Shown one piece after another: positions 12,371-25,900 of a stretch of 64,000 bases of DNA. How positions within the stretch are numbered: position 1 is the stretch's first letter; each line of letters begins with the position of its first letter. The notes under the pieces are model-generated. The model searched no databases. It saw nothing but the letters and a program-made list of their open reading frames with translations, and was not told the DNA's origin. The stretch is from Pempheris klunzingeri (taxonomy: Eukaryota; Chordata; Actinopteri; Acropomatiformes; Pempheridae), in NCBI RefSeq assembly GCF_042242105.1, contig NC_092033.1, positions 3,245,908 through 3,309,907 of the forward strand, in the 5' to 3' direction. A program made the translations under genes and the position numbers.

Positions 12371-13785
12371 AATATGCTTCGTCAGTACTAGAACACAGAT
12401 TTTTTAAAAATGAGGTGACCCCAGCTTTTGGTATGTGAGGTCGCACTCGCTTTGGGTCAGACTGCCCAACTGTTGACAGACAAATCCAGCAAGATTTGTG
12501 TTGTGTTGCTTTCACGGGTGGTTTTCACTCTCCCTGGCTGATCTTTTGGGTTTTCCTCGTATGTGACAAAACATTTCGATCATTCACAGATTATCTTCAA
12601 GCATGGTGAGACTCCTCTGACCATATCGAATCACAGAAACAGCATTCGCTCAGTGCAAACACCAGCTGAAGCCAACTTCAGCTTGGAAACACTGAGCTGC
12701 AGAAATCCCACGGTCATATAATATGTTCACACGAGTTGCCATCAGTGTGAATCCCAGCACGGACTCCATAAAACCCCATCAGACCCCATCAGACCATCTC
12801 TTTTCAATCTCCAATCCAGCCACGGCTCTTTGTATGATTAAAAACATACACAAGGGCTTTGCATCTTGCAGATGTTGCCATAAATCACCGGTTGGCCCTG
12901 CCTCTGCAACTGGCTGCCTGACAAATGTTCCACAATAACTGTGGCCCCCACCCCACCCTTCCAGTAAAAGAGAAAAAAAGAAAAGGGGCAAAAGAGAAAG
13001 AAAAAAAAAGGCCTGGAATTTCTGCCCGGCTGCTTGTAACTCTTTCAGGACTATTGTAAAGTCTGAGCCATGTCAGCACAGGTGGAAACCTGAAGGGTCG
13101 TAAAGCCAGAAAGGAAAAAGAGCCTACTCACTCCAGGCTTTCTCTCTCCCAACAATGTCTTAAACTCCCCGCTGTCCCAGCCAACCCTCCACTGTGACTA
13201 ATTCCACACAAATCTAAGGAGCTAAATCAGTCAGGCTGTCTGTGCGCCTGTGGACAGCAGTAACCGACACCCCCACGCCTGTAAAAGACACAACCATAAT
13301 GGCTGATACGGAGACCAAGCTGTGAATCACAGTCTGTGAGGCACTGGAGAGAGATGCTGTCTGTAGGCACTTTCAAGCTCAACCCCCATCCTGCTACTTT
13401 AACAAGTTTCACACTGATACTAAGAGGAGCTTGAATCGCTAAGCTTAACTCCAATTTTCCTTTGTTTGCAGGTCGTATCAGCCTGAAAGATTGATTTGAG
13501 GAATGGATGACAAAGTTTGAGGCATGACAGTTTTGCTCTATATATATTAAAAGGAAAGCTTTCTGTGTCTAGAGTTTACACAGTCGAGCACTTTAAATGA
13601 CTTTAATACTTTATGAAACAAGCTTATTCACTTTGCTGAGACAAAGATTAGAAGATCACACCTCGTCTGTAGCTGTTGTTAGGTGTGAAGCTACAGCCAG
13701 GACATCATTAGTTGAAATCGGAAGGGAAACGTGCTTTAAAAAAAAAAAAAAAAACAACCTACCAGCATCTCACTAATTATCACAA

Positions 13786-13900
13786 GTGGTCATTTTAACA
13801 GTTTTGTTTTTGCACAAATTAAACATATGAGATATAACATCCCAATTAGCTGCCTTTGGAAAAGAGCCAGACTAGCTGTTTCTTTGTTTTTAGTCTTCAT
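13786..13900 (+). repeat. Dispersed teleost repeat, family R2, copy 3
   Basis: Contains 'TTTTTGCACAAATTAAACA', 'GATATAACATCCCAATTAGCT' in part, and 'AGAGCCAGACTAGCTGTTTC', in the order found in the other R2 copies. The 3' part is degraded. Confidence 0.5.
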
Positions 13901-14056
13901 AACTGTTTTATGCCTCTATTGTCAATTTTAAACTTTAAGTAAACACAACACTGACACCACCTTTTAAAGCTGATTGCTGCCTATTGAGACATTCAGCAGA
14001 TGTGGAGCAACATTAGCATTTATTCATCATATCATGTCATATTACTGGCCACCAGA

Positions 14057-14240
14057 TGCTCTGCTTTGGTCTCCACCAGCTCCTGAGGGAAATATCTGAC
14101 TCTAAATTCACCACCAGGTTAGCAAGCTAGAAGCAAACTTTGTCTGTGTGCCGTTCGGTGCTGAACAGGTAGTGTTACAGTGTGTTTACTGAAAACGGAG
14201 CAGGAAGCAGCCGCTGGGAATGACACTAATTAGAGCAGCG
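14057..14240 (+). repeat. Dispersed repeat, family R1, copy 2
   Basis: 'GCTCTGCTTTGGTCTCCACC' is followed by 'AGCTCCTGAGGGAAATATCT', 'GGTTAGCAAGCTAGA', 'AACTTTGTCTGTGTGC', 'ACAGGTAGTGTTACAGTG' and 'GGAGCAGGAAGCAGCCGCTGG'. This is the most complete copy in the window. Confidence 0.65.
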
Positions 14241-15914
14241 AGAGTGAAGCAGAACAGTAAAGTTAAAGGCTGTAAAAAGACGCAGAGCAGCACAGTCACA
14301 ATCAGTTGTTAATATGAAACCATAAGAGCAGCTTGAATGATCTTTGCTGTTGTCTAAACAACTGGATTTTACCCCGACAGTACATAAAGTGTGAACTCTG
14401 CTGAAATACAGATGTACCAGTGTGAACTCATCCGTCTGTGTTCCCAGTGTGAGTGCATTTTGAAGGGTAGGAGTAGGTGTGAGGGCTTGTGGTGATGAGA
14501 GTAGAGATTTATGAGCACACACACTGCCAACAAACCGCCACAGGCTAAGCTGTTTCCCTGCACCTGGGACACTTAGCCATTCTTTGTTTTACCTTTACAG
14601 CTTTACTTATTATCCTCATACTTATACTTATTTTCGGGAATGCATACTAACGCAGACCTGGCAGCAGGAACCACATATTCTAAATACCAAACAATCAAAT
14701 GCACTTTTGCTGAATATGTTTTTTCCCCTGAATGCAAACTAAATGTATTTTATTACAGGTCTGGGCCTAATAAAGGTCCAGAACTACCTACAAAGTTTGA
14801 TCAAAAACTTGGACAAGTCAAAATGTTTGTTTCCCTTCATACATTAGCTAATTTTAGAAAACCTGCCTATGGTTCCAGCATCAAACACCTCAGACGTAAT
14901 CCCAAACAAATTGCCAGTAAGAAGGTAATTGTTGTCAAGTCAAACTCTCGGCCTGGATGAGTTCAGGCTGGTGGAGCGTTGACCCCCGGGGATTTTTTTT
15001 ACAAGCCACAGGAGGAGAAAAATGAGGAAAGGTGACCTTACCAGTTTAGTTTAAACTCCAGGTGGTTTCCGCTCATCCTGTCAACACTATCTGACGCTCC
15101 AGCCTCGTTGCATTCCTTCAGCGTATGCACAGAGAGGTGTTGTAAGCCGGATGTAGGGTACACACTTCCAAAAACACTGTTACAGGTGCTGGATCCTAAA
15201 GCAAACACAAGGCAAAAATCAAACGAATCAGAAGAATCAAACAATTCTGCTCTTTAAAGTTCATTAAGCTTTGGTCTTTTACAATGTTATGTTCTTTTTT
15301 TTTGTTGTAGTAAAGGACAAAGGCCTTTTCTTGTTAAGTACACTTACCTTTATATGTTGCCTCTTTACTCCATTTCCCTCTCTTTTCTGGTGTTTGTCTC
15401 ATGGTTTGAAAATCCAGATGTTCCACTCAGCGCTGCCCCTAGAGGCCTGGAGCACTTCAGGTGTCGCAGCAGTTTGTTTTCAGGGTTCATGTGTTTTGGA
15501 CTTTCTATTGTTTCTGTATTCAGCATGTTTGCAGTTAATGTATTTGTTTAGGCTTTCTGCAACACAGTTTTTTTTATTTACAGAACGTTTTCATTTGTTT
15601 TGGATCTTCACATGTGTTTTTAAATCGTCTCTGAAGCTGCAGCACGTTTGTCCTGATGGAAATGTTTTGATCATTGTGGGGAAACTGCAGTGACAGCAAA
15701 TAGAGTATGTGAGTATAAATGTCACTGACAACAGCTGCAACACTGGAATATGTTAAGTAATTACTTGAAAATGTGAGAAAATGAATAAATTAATGATGAA
15801 TGAATTAAGCCCGTTTTAAAATGCAGCTTTCACAGCTGCCAGGCATGTAAAGTTTTAAATCCATTTTAAAACCAGTGTAAATAAAGCTATTGGACTCAGT
15901 CATCAGTCTCCACC

Positions 15915-15992
15915 TGACCTCTGACCTGTGGAGAATCAACACTTCAGACACTCAGAGGTCAAACACACTGGCACAGAGTGTGTGCTTGACCT
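15915..15992. promoter_or_regulatory. Cluster of AGGTCA nuclear-receptor half-sites with a perfect DR1
   Basis: On the minus strand 15915-15927 reads AGGTCA-G-AGGTCA, a perfect direct repeat spaced by one base, as bound by RXR heterodimers or HNF4-type receptors. Further half-sites lie at 15956-15961 (plus) and 15987-15992 (minus). Occupancy is unknown, and lrig3 and atp23 are both distant. Confidence 0.35.
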
Positions 15993-18142
15993 CTGACTGT
16001 GGGCCAAGAGACAGACAGCCCATACACATGTAAACGTGTTTTTATACACCTCTATTTAACCAAGAACGGCTTTTTGGACGCCAACATTGAGATGACAGAA
16101 ATTCCCATCAGCAAACATTTGATTTGATTTTTAAAGGTGGCTGTTTTTAGTGTAAAAAGTAGACAGAAAACCTCACAGAGCAGATGCAGCAGTCTTTATT
16201 TGGCATTAAAGTACATTATCTGAGCTTTTCTTAAAAGGCCTGACACATTATTTTAAATCTGAGTGTAAAGATGTAGCTTCTCTCACTGATGGAAATAGGA
16301 CAGGATTGCTTTTTTTCATTATTTCTGGAGCTCCTCTAATATTAGCCGCCCTCCCTGCCCGCCTCAAGCTCAAATCCAGTCTCAAAAAGGCGTGAGCGAT
16401 GCTGTCTCTGGGAATGATGGGAAAAGCCTTGTGCTGACAACGGGCAAACAAACACTAAAGGTTTTTAATTTCAGGCCGAGCCTGCTGTCGACAGCTCGAA
16501 CAAATGAAAGCAAAGGCAGGAATGAGAACGGGTGGGGGACGCAGAAGAGAAAGACTAACATGACACAGCGCCAATCGAGCCTCTTTCTTTAAAAAGAAGA
16601 AATATCTCCCCCCTTTTGTTGATGCCGAGAGCTCTTTGTAGAGACCTAATCTGATAACTGGGTGTGAGTGTTTTCACAGGTTAACCTCTCCACCATTTAC
16701 TGAGACTCTGAGCCGCCAAATGGTGTTTGTGAAACCTGCTGTGCTACACCGAGTCTCAGTAAGAGGAGTCACACTTCCAAACAAAAGTCTCATCTTGTAC
16801 TGATTATTGGCCCACATCTCAAATGGATTTTCAATAACTTCTCTGGAAGGAACGTTTGGACCGCGGCAGTTTATATGTTGGCTGGAATGTCACAGCAATT
16901 AACTCATACTTTCTTTATGTGTGCCAGTCATTAATGAGTACAATATGGCCACCATCCACCCCCCCCCACCTCACATGCGATGAATTCAATCTTGGCTTGA
17001 TGATTTGTGCTTTTTCCTCGTGTGGATCCAGGATTCAGGAGGGGGGGCGATTTAAACTCCAACAAAGCAGAGAGACAGAAATGAAAACAGTCATGTACAA
17101 AAGTAAAAGCATTTTTTGTGTTTATTAGCCATCAGAGAGCCAAAAGTTATTATACTTCTGCTTTTCCATGCTGGTGTCTGACAATCAAACCTCAGCACCG
17201 TCACACGCGGTGGATCCTGCGAGCGTGTTCTGGCAGGCAGTGTTGTGCAAACAGTGCTGCTTTTTAGAACAACTGAGCTGTAGAATATTTATTGTTTGCT
17301 TAAGGTTTGAGTGAGAAATTACAACATCAGTCGGCGGCATAGTAGGAGCAGCTCAGTGAAGGGTGGTGGGGGGATTTCCCATTTTCCCCCGCATTCCCAG
17401 CACCGTCTGAACCTGATCGACGCACAGATCTGTCCTGATAGTCTGCATGGAGCTTTGATGGATAGTTGAAGGAGCTGCTATTTTGAGCAATAGTTTTATT
17501 GGTCACTGTATTCCTGTCAGCGCGGTACAGCCTCTGAAACAGCAGGTAGACAGATCACGAAGCACTAAATCTCTTGAATGGGATCAGACTGATTAAGCAT
17601 CCACTCATTAAAGGGCTCATTTTGCAGGAAGTCATTTGGTCTCTATTGTTAATGCATGATGGAAGATATTAAACAATGTTAAATAAAGTTAAATCTGACT
17701 TTGAATCTAGACATTTTCAGATTAACAGGAAACAAAGAGTCCAAAACAGAAGGAGCTATGGTTCATTAGCTGTTTTGCACCATCACCATTTATTCAACCT
17801 TCCAGACTATAAACTGTGAACTGCTCCTCAAATGAGACGTAGTTTTCGGACTATTAGGCACGAGGTGGTGGCTTTAAATAAACCGCATGAACAAATCAAA
17901 CCGCTAATAATCAGAGTTTAGTCAGGTTACTTTGAAATGTGGACGTGCATGGCAGTTTTTGTAATCAGAGATATAATCCACTGGAATACATCACATGTAA
18001 TCTAATAGGATTACTTTTAGATTATTTCAAAATCAGACATTGACAATGTGTCACCTAATGATTAAAAAAAAAAAATGGATACAGCCTCCTGAGACTGACA
18101 AACACTGGCCAGCCTGTTAGCAGTCAGTTAGCAAGTCAGCTA

Positions 18143-18148
<6 letters not shown>

Positions 18149-18189
<41 letters not shown>
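18149..18189. repeat. (CA)n microsatellite
   Basis: About 20 uninterrupted CA units. Confidence 0.97.
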
Positions 18190-18191
<2 letters not shown>

Positions 18192-21100
18192 TTTTGGTTG
18201 TTGCATTCTGGCATTCACTATATTTTTTTGTTCACTTGATTGAAAAACAGTTTTAAAAAAGGCACAAAATAATAGAGAATCCAGACAGAGTGGAACCTCA
18301 TATCAAAGCAGAACATCACGGCTGATATTTAATAGTCCCATAGATCAGTCGAACTCTGCTGCAAAAAAGTGCTGAGAAATACAAAAATAATCCCTCACAG
18401 GCTTAATATGTCATGTGCTCGCGGCCCACCCAGAAGAGCGACTGTGGCCGTTTGTCTTTTTTCATAAGCTGTTTTATCATCTGCTTTGTTGCGCTGAAAA
18501 CGTACACACGTCCTCCCACACTGACTCAGCGGGCTCCAGATGGAAAACAGAGCCATCTTTCCCCCAGCGCGAGGACGGGCATCTTTGCACTCTTTTCATA
18601 ACAAAGATTTTAAAATGTTTTCCAGACTGGATGGCAGCAGCCGCTGTGTGGCGACTCCATCAGCGTCTTGGATAATGTCTTGGCACTGCCAGCTCAGTTT
18701 CTGAAACATAAATAAGGCTGTTCTGAGTGCTGCCTGGCAGGCAGGAGCTCTTGCTGGCCTCCTCCCTTGTCTTCTATGGTGCCCCCTCCCTTACTCAGGA
18801 CTGGGGGGACGTCCACAAGCTCTTGTTTGCTGCAAATAGGCGGATGTTGTGACGCTGTGGCTTCATTTAAAGTTTTTAAGCTGTCAGGCCTTATGGCCCT
18901 ATAATATTCCCGTGATATCCCTGTCCAGACGTTAAGAGTGTCTCCGGGGTGATAAAGGTGATTTATGGGGCCGTAAACTCCAATCACAGTAAAGCATTAA
19001 TGAAAAGGGTCATCTGCTATGTGTGTATAAAAGAGACGCTCAAAGTGAAATGAATAGTAATTTGAAGGGAGCTAAAGGAGGGCAGAAGGAGAAGTCTGAG
19101 TAAAAAGAAAGACTGAAAGTCAAGGTGTAAGTAGAACAGAGGGACAGAAAGAGAAGGAGGAGAGGGAGGCCTGCAGAGGCTATGTCTATCCTGGCCTGAA
19201 TTACTATCATTATTGTAATGACTCTGTAATGTTTTCTTTCCTGGACCAGTAATTGTTACCAAGCCCGCTGTTCAGAGGTGCAGGTGGACAAATTGCTGCC
19301 GAGAATTACTTTCCACGATAGCGAGGGGAACATAATCATTTCCACCATCCAGGCCTCAAACAGGACTTTTCTCTGTCTCAGTTGGACTGTTGGCCTTTTG
19401 CGGTTATTTTACTCACCAAACTACCATCAACAAAGCCACATCTTTAAGCACAAAACACAAGAAAAGGTCACATTTCACCGTCTCTTCACGCTGGCTGTGG
19501 GAACCATAATCTTCTTATTCTTCTCTGATGATTTACAAGCGGTGAATTCTCCTAAACTCCATTAGAGAATCATTAATGATCTTTTATTCAAGGGGACGTG
19601 GAAGAAATGTAGACTTGTCTTGGAAATCTGCCACTTTCCCCTTTCTGCAGCTCTCCACATGAGCCACAGTTGTGTTGTATCTGCATGTATTGACCCTTTT
19701 AAACTTCCACGGTCCATATAACCCATATGAACCCCCACCCACCACCACCTGCGGCAAACTGTCCATGACTCTTAAAACCAGCCACATGTTCTTTTAAGTC
19801 TGGGATTCCTCAGCGGTTTCATGACAAAGACTCACAGGACTGATTCAGAGAAGTTAGCTGATGGGAGAGGATTTTTTATTGTTAGGAGAGAATTTGACCT
19901 GTATTTCTTTATTTGATGTTTGAGAAAATGACATCTTATTATAATAATTAGTGAAATAATGAAAGAGAAGCAGTAAGGGGGCCTGCTTTGGGACAATTTT
20001 ACGGAAAATATCCATCATTTCTATTAATGTGTTGCACTTTTATTGTCCTCAATGTGCCGTGTCTACTTTACAACGTTGCTAGAGGGTTCCTACATTTCCC
20101 AGAATGCCTTTCAGCTAACAGCCCCCCCTACAGAACATGTCTGGACTTGTTGCACTGAACAGTTTCAGGAGGAGAAAATGATGACAGCTGCACTCCACAT
20201 ATGAGCAGAGCAGGATTTCTAAGTTGTTGTCACTCCTCCTCACTCAGGATTCCACCTGTCTTGTGGTTGCATTGTGTTTTAGTCTTTTTTTTTTTTTTTT
20301 TTTACGCTGCTGTTGTTGTACAAATTGGTCTCAGTGCTTCTGCGATGTGATTTGTCCTTGTGTGACTGATTCCAGTCTGTGCAAATTGTTGTGGTTTTGA
20401 AAGAAGCATTCAGTTTATTACTTTGAATGTCGATGCTTTAAACACTTTTAAACATTTTCTACCTCCGGCTGCTGGAAACTATCTGGGTATTACTTTGCTT
20501 GGCCGGTTATTAAAGGAGAATTACTTTACTTGCGTGATGTGTATTGAAATTGCAGACTGTGAGGATTCAAACCAGACTGATTTAAATAGTCCACAGTTAA
20601 ACAAAACCATAACATAACTCTAAATGTTTACTCATAGCAGACCAAAAAATGGACCAAGTGGGTGTGATGGCAAACTTTTCAGCAACTGACAAATTCACTC
20701 TGGACCAATATTAAGGTCGCAGTTATTGATTTATTCTGCTGCTTGGAGCAACAGAGCAAATCACCTTGTGAAGTCAGTATGGCAAACTTATAAGTAAACA
20801 GCCCATTTACACATCAAGCAACATTAGCATTCATTTGTAGCCAGACGAGCTCTTTAGCGGCTAAACGCCTCAGTATGTTCAGCCAACCCAGTCTGAGTCC
20901 AAGGGCGTCAAATACCGACACTTTGTCACCCCGTTTGGCGTCTGATACAGTCAGCTGAGCGTAATTAGGCACTAAAACTACTTGGTTTATACAAAGATGA
21001 TGGTTTTTGTGAAAATAACAAGTTTCACTGCTTTATTTATATTTACTGATATTAAATCGCCCTTCCAGCGTATAATTCACACTTTACTGTTTGAATGACA

Positions 21101-22934
21101 CGCTAAAGGGTTTCTTGTGCTTCCACATATGGCACCAAAGGGGCAGTATTTGATGCCTCTGCAATGAGAACAGGTTGGTTCACCAGCTAGTTGCTATCTT
21201 TGTCTGTCTGCTGTGTGGTTTATTAGAGCTTATTCACTTAAAACGAATACTGATGATAGCAGAACACAAAACAATGAGCTGAAAGATGCTAAAACTGGTG
21301 ATATTTCTCTTTTTATTGTCACATGAGCCACTGTCAGTGACAAGAATATTGATGAATGCCGCTTTAATCAGGTTTTTGTTCACAGCAGACCAAAAGTTTT
21401 GCTATTTTATCATCAACTGACACGTTATAGGGGCCTAAAAGTGATAAGAAAAGGCTCTTTACAGGATAAGTTATGTGAATATTTGTCTTTTGAAGGTTAC
21501 AGTACAAACCGTACCACAAAGGTACGTGGCCAACAGCTTTAGCAGAGAGGGTATTTCCCAGCTTGTCACATAGGGCTGTACATGGACACATAATGCAGCC
21601 TCGTCCAAGGTCTCGATTCAGAAACTCTTATGCTCTTGCTTGCTGCGTTCCATTAAAAGACAAATGTGACAGAAATGCTTTTTTTCCCCCCACCAGGGAC
21701 TTTCTTTTCAGTCCCAGATGGTCCTTCATTGAGTCCTTTAAAGTCCTTGCAGGCGAACATACATCAAAAGGCGAATTCCACATCTTTTGAAAGTGTTGTA
21801 ATTACCAGCGTGAAAGCAGCACATATGTGGCGCACACTGCATCAATCATACAGTAACACCTGATTTTAATCACCCCGCCATGGCTGCCGTGATCGTTTTG
21901 ACACCCACAACATGGCTCAGAGCTAAATGTCTGAAAGGGGAAAAGTGGGACGTTAAAAGCTAACTTTTTTTAAATTTTTCTTTCCAGAGAAAAGGCACAG
22001 CCACCAGCCCTCGTTGTTTTTATGAAATGAGGAAACACCCTCACATGAGTACATTGTTATAATTCTTTTCCCTCTAGTGAATTTGACAAATGAGCTCTGA
22101 CACCATAAAAAAACACGTCTTTATTCAACACCACAGTCCACAAATAAAAACACAAAAATTTAATTTTCTCAGTTTTGATGACAAAGGGGAGAAGCTCTGG
22201 GGGAGAAGTTCTACATTCTCAGACGTGACCACAATGAAATGGTATTCGACCACTGTAAACTGTGGTGTTTCTGCACTACACTTCCCAGAAATCACCTGTC
22301 AATCAGCAGCAGGGGGCAGGGCAGTGATTTCCTGTCGGGTCCTGAATCGGTGACACTCTTTTCTTTGTCTGTCTGATCATGGTGGCCACCACTGCTCATG
22401 TTTACTATCATGGGTGTATTCTATGACGGCACCACACCCATCCTTTATTTATTTATTCAGTTTCAATACTTTTACAGACACAAGCTTCATGAAAACCAGC
22501 TACTGAAGTGTAGGATGTCTGAAGTCCCTCAGTTTTAGAACAGTCTTTTCACTTCTAATGCCGAGGAGGTGTTTGATCAGTCTCTTCTTGAAGACACAAA
22601 CACGCCTCAGAGTTTTAAAACCGTGACTGTTACAGCTCTTGTTTGTGCCAACTACCTTCCTGTTGGCTCCCCACATGAATGGCATGAAAATAATTTCCTG
22701 CCGCAGCTATATCTCTTCAAAACCTTCTAATGTCTCCTCTACTGTAGTTCCTCGAATAAACGCTGGTCGTCAATTAAGAGCTGGGTCTCTCACAATGGCC
22801 ACACAAATAAATAAAAGCCATGTGCATGCCATCCAAGCATAATATAATTTTCAGCACTTTAATTTAAAAATAACAGTGTTAACATGCTATATTCAATACT
22901 TTGTTGTTCTTGATTACTAATTTTAAGTGTTATT

Positions 22935-23165
22935 ACCCACATTTATATACCTATTTATAACATAACATACCTATTTATATTTTTGTATATATTTTCTTAC
23001 ATATATTCTTTTTCTTTTGCACTATTCTGTATTTCTTTTGCACTATTCTGTATTTTGCACCTTCTGTTGTTTGCACTGTCCATGAAAGCTGCTGTTTCTC
23101 ATTTAAATTTCGTTGTGCTTCTTGCACAATGACAATAAAGGAATTCTGATTCTTCGGATTCTGAT
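22935..23165 (+). repeat. LINE 3'-tail-like repeat
   Basis: A tandem pair of 'TTTTGCACTATTCTGTATT' is followed by 'ATTTCGTTGTGCTTCTTGCA', 'CAATGACAATAAAGGAATTC' and the tail 'TGATTCTTCGGATTCTGATT'. This matches the style of fish LINE 3' ends, and a relative sits at 56095-56260. No ORF is present. Confidence 0.55.
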
Positions 23166-23313
23166 TTAATGTCCCAGCCAAACTGTAAATCTAGCTTTTG
23201 CAGTAATAACAGTATAATCCAGTAAGAAAAGGGGAGCAGATCAGAAAACAAGGAGGTTTCATACTAAAATATGACCAGATGTACCCATTTTGAGTCAAGC
23301 TTCCTTTTTCCTT

Positions 23314-23400
23314 TTTGCTCTGTTTTGGTCTCCACCATTTCTCTCTCTTTAGCTGCTAAATGCTCCACTCTGTTCACCAGCTAGATGCTAACTTTAACAT
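23314..23400 (+). repeat. Dispersed repeat, family R1, copy 3
   Basis: 'TGCTCTGTTTTGGTCTCCACC' without its first base, then 'TTTAGCTGCTAAATGCTCCA' and 'CACCAGCTAGATGCTAACTT'. The arm beyond is missing. Confidence 0.6.
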
Positions 23401-25276
23401 TTCTAAAGGGCCTCTCTTGGTAGTCAGACGGACGTGATGCTGGGGGTCGTTCACATGTGTTATTATGCAGCCCCGGCTTATTGTCTTTGGCCTTCGCCCA
23501 CCACAGTGTAAGTCACTAAGCCTCACCAGGCTGCATATGAGAGACATGTTTCTGGTCAGTGACTCATGCAGCATGCTGAACCATGTGAAACCACAGCTCT
23601 GTGCCCTTGTGTTGGTCTGCCAGGAGGCCTACAGTACTGTCGGAGCGTGCCTTACAAGCCGTTTCCATGCTCTCTCAGCGAGCAAACTTGCAAACAGCTG
23701 CGTTTTCCATCAGAAGTGGTTTCTAGATATGTGTTTTTTCCCCCAGTCTTCCTGAGGGGGGGAGTGACAGGATTGGGGGGGGGATTGGGGGAGACGGGGC
23801 TACAGATAGAAGTGAGATGTGCCTCGTACTCAGCGGTACGGTCCTTGCACACATTTATCAGCAACAAAGTCTTGAATCATGCAGACTAAGATGTAGTGGT
23901 GGTGGAGACAGCTTGAGGAGGGTCACCATGCCCTGTGGGGCAAAACCAATCACAGTGTTTTCTCAACTAATGAACTGTGAGATGAGTCACTTAAACTCAC
24001 ATTAAAGGAATTTCTTTTTAGTAAGAAATGTTTGGTCTTGTTCTGACTTCAGGTTCAGTCTCACATGTGTGCAACTTGGTTGACTTAATAGGGTATTTGA
24101 ACGGAGAAGACATAATTAATTCTACTGCACTGCCACACCTCCAGCATACTGTGTGTGTATTCACATTATATCACATGCACAAGTATGTAAAGGATCCGTG
24201 TACAGGATTTAATGTGTATTAACATTGTGATAGTGTTGTCAGTGCCTGGTGTTAAAGTTACAATTACATTTAAGTAAAGAATTGGATAAAGGTCAATGTG
24301 AAGTGCATTTTTTTACCCACAGGACTATTTGTGTGGAGCAGGAAGCAGCATCAGAGCGACCTCTAGTGGTTCCACATGCAAATCCAGTTTTTACCTAGAG
24401 AGGGGGAGTCTCTCCAAGCAGATCCTTTTTTTAGGCTAATTCGCATGTGAAAAATCTGCCGTGACAGATTCTGCATTTCACCACATTCAGTTTGTTTGGG
24501 ATGCCACAAAGCTTGTTGCTCAGGTTCAGGTTTTTGCAACCTGTCACTAATTGTAACCCTCAATTTTACGGACGGTTTCATGTGGAAAGTGACTAAAATA
24601 AATGTGTAAGTACAGTGCACCACCAGCTATGTTAAAAGGCTGCACTGTATTTGGAAATCCAGTTGTTCTGTAAAGACGTAGTCAACCTGGTCTCACATAT
24701 GGCTGCTATAAAGATCCCTCTGGAGGCGAAGCACCACAAGGCAGTGCCCTTGATTAATATGTGCCTTCTTTAGGGTTGGAGAGTGACTGCATTTAAGCGG
24801 AAAAGCATGGATGGCCCCACACCTGCAGTGTGGTTATGGGAACTGGCGTCCTGCCTTGTCTGCCTCTGAGAAATTAACCTGTGTGGTCAGAGGGAAGTCA
24901 AATAAATTCAGGTACATGTGGAAAACATTTATGCAGTTCCTGAAAAGTGAGAGTGAATTTTTAAAAAAATACATTTTCTGCACTATATATTTATAAATAT
25001 ATAACTTTTTTTTAATGCTGAGAGTTTCAATTCCAAAAACAATAAATATTATGTTAAAAAAGAAAATCTTTGTTTAAAGGCTTCTGCTGTTTTATTTCCA
25101 TTCATGCATTTTTGTGTGAAATAATAAAATCTTTCTTTGGTCACTTTTTAAGAAATGCATCCTTAAATAATGAAATCATTTGACTATAAGTCTACAAACC
25201 AGACAAACCAGAACCACAGCAGCATGTAGACAACTCTAACTGTACTTAACCACCGATAATGTCTCCTGATTTATCC

Positions 25277-25301
25277 GTGTGTGTGTGTGTGTGTGTGTGT
25301 G
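25277..25301. repeat. (GT)n microsatellite
   Basis: About 12 GT units. Confidence 0.95.
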
Positions 25302-25559
25302 CTGTATTTATGAAGACTTACAGAAACATGTTTTGTTGGTCTAAAACATTCTTGTGCATATTTGCAGTTGAAAATTTCAAGAGCCTGAGTGGCTCGTGTT
25401 TGCAAGCACTTTGCCATCAGTACAAAAAAAATCACTCCACTTTGATTCCTTTCTTTATTCAAGTCGCAGAAGTTCACTTGAAGATCAATGTGTTTCTCCT
25501 ACTTGACCATGTGAGATAACTAGAGTGTGTTCAGGTTATATTCTGAGTGTGTTTACTCT

Positions 25560-25900
25560 TTAATTGCCTGCCGGCTCCGGCAGTGAAAAGTGCCCGAGCC
25601 GGCAGCTGATCAATAGTCTCGGGTGCGATGTTAAAAGCAGGATAGTGGGCTGATTGTGCCTCACCCGGCGGTGACTAATGACTGTGATGTGCGGTGAAGA
25701 TACGGGGTCAGAGCCATCCTCACCCTTCGGAATAATGAACCCCATGCTGAGGTACAGCCGGCGCAGGTTAAATCAGGGAAATGATAATTAGACAGAAGGC
25801 TGCAAGAGCTCAAGATGTGCTCTTGGATTAAAAGTTCTGCTGTGATGATCTGTGGCGATGCCGTGACTTCAGTTTGTTCATGGAAATAACCCAAACACTC
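25560..25900. promoter_or_regulatory. Candidate conserved non-coding element with a perfect hairpin
   Basis: A GC-richer, non-repetitive block. CTGCCGGCTC at 25568-25577 pairs perfectly with GAGCCGGCAG at 25596-25605 across an 18-base loop. Downstream are GATAATTAGACAG and GTGACTAATGACTGTGATG. No coding frame is preserved. Conservation is a guess from appearance. Confidence 0.3.

Larger units (their letters stand above)
12371..25559. other. Intergenic, no gene recognised
   Basis: No spliced coding exons were recognised. The stretch holds R2 (13786), R1 (14057, 23314), nuclear-receptor-type half-sites (15915-15992), a CA microsatellite (18149), homopolymer T/A tracts (13738-13754, 20287-20304) and a LINE-tail-like segment (22935-23165). 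The longest open frames (14640-14960 and 15271-15693, plus strand) show no domain and are treated as chance. Confidence 0.55.

Noticed and set aside
14640-14960. 106-codon plus-strand ORF in the gene-free interval
   Set aside because: No domain, no splice context, no similarity recognised. One ORF of this size is expected by chance in 24 kb.
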